DNA of 64,000 nucleotides from Staphylococcus hsinchuensis (GTDB taxonomy: Bacteria > Bacillota > Bacilli > Staphylococcales > Staphylococcaceae). Within the stretch, counting starts at the first letter, position 1, and each line of letters opens with the position of its first letter. The notes beneath the pieces are model-generated. The model did no database searches. It was not told the DNA's origin and worked only from the letters and a program-made list of their open reading frames with translations. The stretch spans positions 1,736,001 through 1,800,000 of the forward strand of contig NZ_CP128355.1 in assembly GCF_038789205.1 (NCBI RefSeq), given 5' to 3'. Positions 57,080-64,000 of the stretch are shown piece by piece. The position numbers and the translations under genes are program-made.

Positions 57080-57970
57080 TTATTCATTCAACAATTTGTT
57101 TTTTAATTCTGAATCAAATTGTTGTTGTTTAAGCATTTCTATTTCTAGTTTGTATGGTGGCTTTTTGCTTTTCTTATCTTCACCAACAAATGGTGTCTCT
57201 AATATTTTTGGAATATCTTTAAATGTATCGTGATGTACTACGTAGTTTAATGCATCGAAGCCGATATAACCGAAGCCAATATTTTCGTGTCTATCTTTAT
57301 GAGCACCAATATCGTTTTTACTATCGTTCACATGAACAACTTTAATTCGATCGACTCCAATGATTTTATCAAATTCATTTAATACACCATCGAAATCTTC
57401 TTTTACATTGTATCCAGCATCATGTGTATGGCATGTATCAAAGCATATTGATAAACGTTCATTATGATTTACACCATCGATAATTCTAGCGATTTCTTCA
57501 AATGATCTTCCGACTTCTGATCCTTTACCCGCCATAGTTTCTAACGCGATTCTAACATCATTATCTTTAGTTAATACTTCATTCAAACCTTCAATTATTT
57601 TTGCAATACCTTTATCTGCACCTTCGCCAACGTGGGAACCAGGATGAAGTACGATGTCTTTCGCGCCGATCGCTTGCGTTCTTTCAATTTCACTTTGTAG
57701 AAACTCCACACCTAAATCAAATACATGTGGTTTTACAGTATTTGCGATATTAATAATATAAGGCGCATGAACAACAATATTTGATAAACCTTGTTCTTTC
57801 ATGACTTCTTGACCTTTTTCAATATTTAATTCTTCAATAGGTTTACGGCGCGTATTTTGAGGAGCCCCGGTATAAATCATAAAGGTAGATTCACCTAAAC
57901 GGGCAGCTTCTTCTGCAGAACCTTGTAACATTTTTTTGCCATTCATAGAAACGTGAGATCCTAATAACAT
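57080..57970 (-). CDS. nfo: Endonuclease IV
   Basis: 296 residues, TIM barrel. [15 protein letters not shown] at the start, then zinc ligands in [69 protein letters not shown] and LETP. Cleaves abasic sites in DNA repair. ATG 57970 has AGGTG upstream; GTG 57979 is less likely. Immediately downstream of cshB, probably co-transcribed. Confidence 0.95.
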   Translation of the reverse strand: MLLGSHVSMNGKKMLQGSAEEAARLGESTFMIYTGAPQNTRRKPIEELNIEKGQEVMKEQGLSNIVVHAPYIINIANTVKPHVFDLGVEFLQSEIERTQAIGAKDIVLHPGSHVGEGADKGIAKIIEGLNEVLTKDNDVRIALETMAGKGSEVGRSFEEIARIIDGVNHNERLSICFDTCHTHDAGYNVKEDFDGVLNEFDKIIGVDRIKVVHVNDSKNDIGAHKDRHENIGFGYIGFDALNYVVHHDTFKDIPKILETPFVGEDKKSKKPPYKLEIEMLKQQQFDSELKNKLLNE

Positions 57971-57979
57971 ATCGTTCAC

Positions 57980-59311
57980 CTATCCTTTTCTATTTTTACG
58001 TCGTTGTTGCTTACTGTATTGTTTACGCTCTTTTTGTTTTAATTCTTCTAAATTACGCTTGAATTTCTTTTTATAACCAGGCTTAACCTTTTTATTATTT
58101 CGTTTAACTTTGTGTTTAAGTTGATTTGTAAGGTGGTCATCTTTTTTCTTACGTGTTTGGCGTTTATTATGTGCATTTATTGCTTTTAATTCACCATTTT
58201 TAATATCGACATTTTCAAATTTGTATCCACGTTGTTCAATTAATGATACATTTTCTTCTTCTTCAGGACTATATAATGTTATGGCAACACCTTTATATTG
58301 ACCTCTACCTGTCCTGCCGACACGGTGAGTAAAGAAATCTATATCATTTGGAACATCAAAGTTTATTACATGACTGACTCCTTCTATATCAATACCTCTG
58401 GAAGCTAAATCACTGGCAATAACAAACTGAAACTCTAAATTCCTTATGCGTTTCATTTGTTGCTTACGTTCACGTGGTGTTAAACCACCATGTATCATTC
58501 CTACTTTTATCCCTGATTCATTTAACTGCTTTGCTAATTCGTCTGCATTATCTCTACTATTACAAAATATGATACATAGATAAGGGTTTAATATATCTAT
58601 AAGTTTTAAAGTCTTCTCAACTTTAACCGTACCTTTAGTAGGAATTAGATAAAATTCAATATTCTTTTTATTCTGGGTTGTATTCTCTATTTCAATGAAC
58701 TCAGGGTTTTCTAAATATTTATTTAAAAATGGATGTAATGATTTAGGAATCGTAGCACTAAATACTGCAATATGGGCACTATCTTCTAATCTTGTTGCAA
58801 TTAAATCCACTTCATTAATAAGACCTAAATCTATCATTAAATCGGCTTCGTCAATAACTAAATAAGATGCTAAATGAACATGAAGATCACCATTTTTCGC
58901 TAAATCATTAATACGCGTTGGCGTACCAATCACGAGTTGAGGTTGGTTTTTTACACGTTGTCGATCTCTTACAATGTCTGTACCACCAATAAATAATTTG
59001 ACTGAAACATCTTTTTTGTACTCAACTAAGTGACTTGCGACATCAAATAATTGTTGAGCTAATTCTCTTGTAGGTGCTACTACTACTGCTTGTGGTTCTT
59101 TAATATCTGGATCAATCATGTGCATTAATGGTAGTAAAAACGCGTGTGATTTTCCTGTACCAGTTTGAGATTGTCCAATTAAGCTTAATTCTTTAATAAT
59201 CTTTGGAATAACTCTTTGTTGAATTTCTGTTGGTTGATTAAAATTCAAATCTTTAACAGCTTCAATCAGACTTGGTTCCAAATTAAAACTTTCGAATGGG
59301 TGATTCGCCAT
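57980..59311 (-). CDS. cshB: DEAD-box RNA helicase CshB
   Basis: 443 residues. Q motif FNQPTEIQQRVIP, motif I SQTGTGKSHAF, Ia PTRELAQQL, II VIDEADLMID (DEAD), III FSATIP, and the C-terminal RecA domain with ASDLASRGIDIEGV and HRVGRTGRGQ. Extremely basic tail (about residues 375-443). Cold-adaptation/ribosome-assembly helicase in Bacillus. AAGGAGG before ATG. A promoter with a palindromic -10 lies upstream. Confidence 0.93.
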   Translation of the reverse strand: MANHPFESFNLEPSLIEAVKDLNFNQPTEIQQRVIPKIIKELSLIGQSQTGTGKSHAFLLPLMHMIDPDIKEPQAVVVAPTRELAQQLFDVASHLVEYKKDVSVKLFIGGTDIVRDRQRVKNQPQLVIGTPTRINDLAKNGDLHVHLASYLVIDEADLMIDLGLINEVDLIATRLEDSAHIAVFSATIPKSLHPFLNKYLENPEFIEIENTTQNKKNIEFYLIPTKGTVKVEKTLKLIDILNPYLCIIFCNSRDNADELAKQLNESGIKVGMIHGGLTPRERKQQMKRIRNLEFQFVIASDLASRGIDIEGVSHVINFDVPNDIDFFTHRVGRTGRGQYKGVAITLYSPEEEENVSLIEQRGYKFENVDIKNGELKAINAHNKRQTRKKKDDHLTNQLKHKVKRNNKKVKPGYKKKFKRNLEELKQKERKQYSKQQRRKNRKG

Positions 59312-59338
59312 GATTTAGCCTCCTTAAAACTTCATCTT

Positions 59339-59371
59339 ATCCATTATAATGGATTACTAATTAATTTTGAA
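59339..59371 (-). promoter_or_regulatory. cshB promoter with a palindromic -10 region
   Basis: Minus strand: TTCAAA (59371-59366), 17 bases, TATAAT (59348-59343). The -10 lies centrally in a perfect 16-base palindrome ATCCATTATAATGGAT (59339-59354), an arrangement that could hold a dimeric repressor. Confidence 0.5.
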
Positions 59372-59405
59372 CTAAATTTCAATTTATTAATAATTACTTG
59401 AATGC

Positions 59406-60509
59406 TTACATATATTCAAAAGGATCTGTGTTAAGTTCTGATTCAATGATATTCAGTGAACTGTCTTCGCCATCTAACCAGAGATACAATAAATCTTTGA
59501 GTCCTTGTTTCATTACATATTCACTGTAATGATTAATATCGAGCAAGTTAACACCAGCTATTTTTGCATCTAAAGCATCATGATGTTTAATATCACCAGT
59601 TACAAAGATGTCTGCACCTTGCTGAGCAGCTTGATATTCGAACCCAATGCCAGAACCACCAATAATAGCTACTTTTTTAATTTGCTGCTTATTATCACCA
59701 ACAAATCTTACACTAGGCATTTTTAATGCATCTTTAGCATGATCAACAAATTCTTGTACTGACATACTTTCTTCTAACTCACCTATCATACCTAGACCGT
59801 AATCAGCTGTTTTTTCCATTTTAATAAAATCATAAACAGGTGTTTCGTACGGGTGGTATTTTTCAACTAATTGTTGAGCTGTTTGTCGTTGATGTTTGTT
59901 AATCATAAATTCAACTTTATATTCTTCAACGTGTTCAATTTTTCCTACGTCTCCTAAATACGGCTGAGCGTTTCCAACTGGCTTAAATTGACCTGTTCCA
60001 GAACTTTCAAAGAAACAATATTCGTATTCACCTTCTTGTGCTAAACCATGCTGAGAAAGATTATTTTTAAACGTTTCAAGGTGTGTTTGAGGGATAAAAA
60101 CATGCACTTTATAGTAATGTATTGTTTCTGGATTTAAAATTCGTTGTTGTTGTAGTTTTAAATGGTTGGCTAACATGGCATTTACGCCACTTGGATAAAC
60201 ATCTAGATTAGTGTGTAGCGCAATTAAATTGATTTGATGTTCAATCAATTTACGAATAATTGCACCATACCCGTCTTGTTCGACAATTTGTTTTACGCCT
60301 TTAAAAATGAGTGGATGGTGACATATAATCGTGTTGCATTTTTTAGAAATCGCTTCATCCACGACCTCTTCAGTACAGTCGAGACCCGTTAAAATTCCGG
60401 TTATTTCTGAATCATTATCACCAATGAGTAATCCTACATTATCCCAAGACTCAGCAGTATTTAATGGTACATGAGTATTTATAATATTTAATAATTGATT
60501 TATTTTCAC
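59406..60509 (-). CDS. Nif3-like dinuclear metal-centre protein (YqfO)
   Basis: 367 residues. Two-part Nif3 domain with CHHPLIFKGVKQI and HTNLDVYPSGVN near the N-terminus and ADIFVTGDIKHHDAL near the C-terminus (dimetal ligands). A PII-like insert lies between (about residues 130-235), as in the Firmicute form. GTG 60509 overlaps the trmK stop (one-base junction). Some relatives are described as GTP cyclohydrolase 1 type 2, an annotation I would not trust without data. Confidence 0.88.
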   Translation of the reverse strand: MKINQLLNIINTHVPLNTAESWDNVGLLIGDNDSEITGILTGLDCTEEVVDEAISKKCNTIICHHPLIFKGVKQIVEQDGYGAIIRKLIEHQINLIALHTNLDVYPSGVNAMLANHLKLQQQRILNPETIHYYKVHVFIPQTHLETFKNNLSQHGLAQEGEYEYCFFESSGTGQFKPVGNAQPYLGDVGKIEHVEEYKVEFMINKHQRQTAQQLVEKYHPYETPVYDFIKMEKTADYGLGMIGELEESMSVQEFVDHAKDALKMPSVRFVGDNKQQIKKVAIIGGSGIGFEYQAAQQGADIFVTGDIKHHDALDAKIAGVNLLDINHYSEYVMKQGLKDLLYLWLDGEDSSLNIIESELNTDPFEYM

Positions 60510-61187
60510 TTAAATCACCTCTTGTATCATTTCAATTTCTCTATTAATTTCTGTTAAACGGTTGGCATGTTGTTGTGGATTTAAATTAGCTTTTATTTTA
60601 AATAATGCATCAAGCTCACGTTGCCATTTTTTATAAAATAAAGCATCTTTATTTTCAAGCAAATAAGGACCAAATTTAATTTCTAATGCAGAAAGATTAT
60701 GCGACGTGGTAGTTGGATCACATACTAGAATTTCATAAATATGGCCTTTTTCTTCTAATATTTCTTCTGCTACTAATTGGTAGTTGATTTCAGGTAATAA
60801 TTCTCGAATTGCGCTGGATTGTATATTACTTTGTAAAATCAAACGCGGTTGATGCGTTAATTTTTTGGCACCTTCATTTAAGATTTTAGCAATTAATGGG
60901 CCACCCATTCCACAAATTGTAATTGATGTTACCTTTTCATCACCATTCAAAACGGAGAGACCATCACCTAAACGAACATCTATTACATTAGTCATCTGAT
61001 TGTGTTTCACGTTTTTCTGCGAAGCTTCATATGGGCCAGTGATTACTTCACCAGCGATAGCTTTTTCAATCATTTGATTTTCAATTGCATAAATTGGCAA
61101 ATATGCATGATCTGAGCCAATATCGACAAGAAAATCACCTATAATATAACGACTCACATGCGTTAACCTTTGATTTAAAGAAATCAT
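60510..61187 (-). CDS. trmK: tRNA (adenine(22)-N1)-methyltransferase TrmK
   Basis: 225 residues. SAM-binding DIGSDHAYLPIYAIEN, then TICGMGGPLIAKIL and a C-terminal coiled coil. Methylates A22 in the D-loop of some tRNAs. GAGGAG ahead of ATG 61187. It forms the conserved trmK-yqfO pair behind sigA. Confidence 0.92.
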   Translation of the reverse strand: MISLNQRLTHVSRYIIGDFLVDIGSDHAYLPIYAIENQMIEKAIAGEVITGPYEASQKNVKHNQMTNVIDVRLGDGLSVLNGDEKVTSITICGMGGPLIAKILNEGAKKLTHQPRLILQSNIQSSAIRELLPEINYQLVAEEILEEKGHIYEILVCDPTTTSHNLSALEIKFGPYLLENKDALFYKKWQRELDALFKIKANLNPQQHANRLTEINREIEMIQEVI

Positions 61188-61211
61188 TTTCGTATCTCCT
61201 CTTTAATATAT

Positions 61212-61252
61212 GTAAAAAGCTCTTTTGTACATCATCGTACAAAAGAGCTTAT
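61212..61252 (-). terminator. sigA terminator
   Basis: AAGCTCTTTTGTAC and GTACAAAAGAGCTT form a perfect 14-bp stem with a 6-base loop, followed by TTT on the minus strand, directly behind sigA. Confidence 0.88.
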
Positions 61253-61255
61253 ATT

Positions 61256-62419
<1,164 letters not shown>

Positions 62420-62490
62420 TCAATTTTCATAATATATTACATTGAACATGTTGTATATTGCATTTATATACACATATATTCATTATCAAT

Positions 62491-64000
62491 TTAATTTTTA
62501 TTGTTTTTATTGTAGTTAACTATCTTTTCTAAATAATACTTCTGCAGTTCAAAATCACCTAACCTATTTGCCTCCCGTAGCTTGTGGTTAAGCGTCTCAA
62601 TCGTTTCTTCATTTCTATTCATCGTCATAGTGTTGATATAATCATCGATTTCATTTTCAAATGGTTCATTATTTATTACATAATTATCTAATGAAAACAT
62701 TACTTCTTTAACTTCGTTTGAATCGATGTATGGTAACACGTCGCTTAAATTGAACATATCATGTTCAGAATAGAAATCACATAAAACATTAAATATACGC
62801 TTAAAATACTGATTTGTAAAGTCTTCTAACTCAATTAATTTATGATTATTTAAAAATATATCTTTATCATTCATAAAGTGTTTCAAGAGTGCTCGTTCTG
62901 CTTTCTCCTCTTTAGATAAGTTAGAAAATTGCGGGACAGTAGGTGTTTGATTGTATGAATTGTAATCTGTGTGATTATATCCTACTTCCTTATTTAGACT
63001 ATCAATGCTTACTTTAAACAATTCTGACACGTCTTGCAATATCTTTTTGCGAAGAATATTAGATTTCATGTACGAAATATCATTGATAATTTCTTTTAAA
63101 TATTTTTCATAAGCTAAATCATTATTTTCAATTTCATCTTTGTGTAAAGCAACTTTATATAGGATAAACGATTTTTTCTCATGTTCCACGAAGTAATTGA
63201 AGGCTTCTGCACCATGCTTTTCAATGTATTCATCCGGATCCATACCATTGGGTAATGAGATAACAAATACATTCAAACCTTGTTGCAATAATAATTGACC
63301 TGTCTTTAGCGTTGCTTCACTACCGGCACGGTCACCATCAAACATAAGTGTCACATTGGAAGTGAGTTTTTTTATGAAAGTCATATGTTCTTGAGAAAGG
63401 CTTGTTCCCATACTAGCGACAACTTGTTTAAGGCCTGCTTGATCAGCCTTAATAACATCCATAAATCCTTCTAATAAAATAATTTCGTCACTTTGTCTCA
63501 CAGATCTTCTCGCAAAGTCTAAATTATAAAGTAATCTTCGTTTTTGGAAAATCGGTGTTTCAGGACTATTTAAATATTTAGGTTCTTGATTCGTATATGT
63601 TCTACCTGAATATCCTACTGTACGACCTTGTGCATTATTTAAAGGAAACATAATCCGATCCCTAAAACGATCATAGTAACTGAAATTCTCTTCGTTACGG
63701 GATAACAAACCAGACTCATATGCGAGTTGTATGTCATAACCTTTCTGCTCTAAAAAGTCATGACAAAATTTAGCACTATTCGGTGCATAACCTATTTTAC
63801 GTTTATCAATTAATTCATCAGTAAAACCACGTTGTTTCAAATAGTTTAAAGCTTGTTCACCTTCTACTGTCTTTTTTAAAGCATAATGATAATATGCTTG
63901 CATAAGTTCATGCATTTCAATCATCTGTAAATCTTCTGAAGCAACTTGGTGAGAAGGATTGTTGTGACTGTCTCCTATGTCTACTTTAACATCGACACGT
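62491..64000 (-). CDS. dnaG: DNA primase DnaG (N-terminus outside window)
   Basis: 503 codons are visible, open to the right edge; the missing part should be the N-terminal zinc-binding domain of about 100 residues. Visible marks: RNA polymerase core domain with [40 protein letters not shown] and [13 protein letters not shown], then the C-terminal DnaB-binding helical domain. Makes RNA primers for replication. The ATG at 63924 is internal, not the start: the frame continues upstream without a stop. Confidence 0.96.
   Translation of the reverse strand, partial: RVDVKVDIGDSHNNPSHQVASEDLQMIEMHELMQAYYHYALKKTVEGEQALNYLKQRGFTDELIDKRKIGYAPNSAKFCHDFLEQKGYDIQLAYESGLLSRNEENFSYYDRFRDRIMFPLNNAQGRTVGYSGRTYTNQEPKYLNSPETPIFQKRRLLYNLDFARRSVRQSDEIILLEGFMDVIKADQAGLKQVVASMGTSLSQEHMTFIKKLTSNVTLMFDGDRAGSEATLKTGQLLLQQGLNVFVISLPNGMDPDEYIEKHGAEAFNYFVEHEKKSFILYKVALHKDEIENNDLAYEKYLKEIINDISYMKSNILRKKILQDVSELFKVSIDSLNKEVGYNHTDYNSYNQTPTVPQFSNLSKEEKAERALLKHFMNDKDIFLNNHKLIELEDFTNQYFKRIFNVLCDFYSEHDMFNLSDVLPYIDSNEVKEVMFSLDNYVINNEPFENEIDDYINTMTMNRNEETIETLNHKLREANRLGDFELQKYYLEKIVNYNKNNKN

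Overview
The window is a stretch of a low-GC Firmicute chromosome, almost certainly Staphylococcus. The evidence is the SrrAB respiratory two-component pair, a bacilliredoxin, the Fur and Zur paralogues, the MreAB/Zur zinc cluster beside sodA, the comG operon next to gcvT-gcvPA-gcvPB, and protein-level resemblance to S. aureus throughout. Gene order follows the S. aureus core genome from fer to dnaG. Several proteins (SrrB, PBP3, ComG pilins) differ enough from S. aureus to suggest another species, possibly a coagulase-negative one; I cannot fix the species. No prophage, insertion sequence, CRISPR array, tRNA or rRNA is visible.

Layout, left to right. 0-2.1 kb: partial YpbB-like protein, divergent ferredoxin, and a riboflavin ECF transporter (ribU) under an FMN riboswitch. 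2.2-6.8 kb: leftward scpA-scpB-rluB-srrA-srrB run. 6.9-9.7 kb: DUF309 protein, xerD, fur and nudF; the fur promoter region is flanked by two inverted PerR-like boxes. 9.9-17.9 kb: aldo/keto reductase, SDR, proC, rnz, zwf, an AraC/GyrI-like regulator and gnd, giving both oxidative pentose phosphate dehydrogenases. 17.9-21 kb: a frameshifted peptidase T-like gene, a 31-codon Prli42-like miniprotein, an aromatic-acid-exporter-like membrane protein and a bacilliredoxin. 21.1-25.9 kb: lpd-bkdAA-bkdAB-bkdB, the branched-chain 2-oxoacid dehydrogenase that primes branched fatty acid synthesis. 26.1-35.6 kb: recN-argR, then accB-accC-yqhY-nusB-xseA-xseB-ispA from one visible promoter, then efp and pepQ.

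35.7-38 kb: lipoprotein, small membrane protein, LipM-type octanoyltransferase and a rhodanese. LipM is functionally linked to the two lipoyl-dependent systems nearby (Bkd and glycine cleavage). 38.1-42.3 kb: glycine cleavage genes gcvT-gcvPA-gcvPB under a glycine riboswitch. 42.3-46.5 kb: aroK and a complete comGA-comGG pseudopilus operon. 46.5-51 kb: MBL hydrolase, MTH1187 protein, glucokinase, YqgQ, GluP rhomboid and 5-formyl-THF cyclo-ligase. 51.4-57 kb: rpmG, pbp3, sodA, zur and the zinc ABC transporter. 57-64 kb: nfo, cshB, Nif3-like protein, trmK, sigA and dnaG (cut by the window end).

This is mostly housekeeping chromosome, and I found no defence island or unknown multi-gene system. 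The points worth following are regulatory or evolutionary: the PerR-like pair at fur, a hairpin that occludes the comGA Shine-Dalgarno and ends in a T-run, a long structured RNA hairpin after yqgQ, a single-base frameshift in the peptidase gene, Prli42 in a genus not known to have a stressosome, a dispersed terminator-linked repeat, and an Asn/Gln-rich tail on PBP3.
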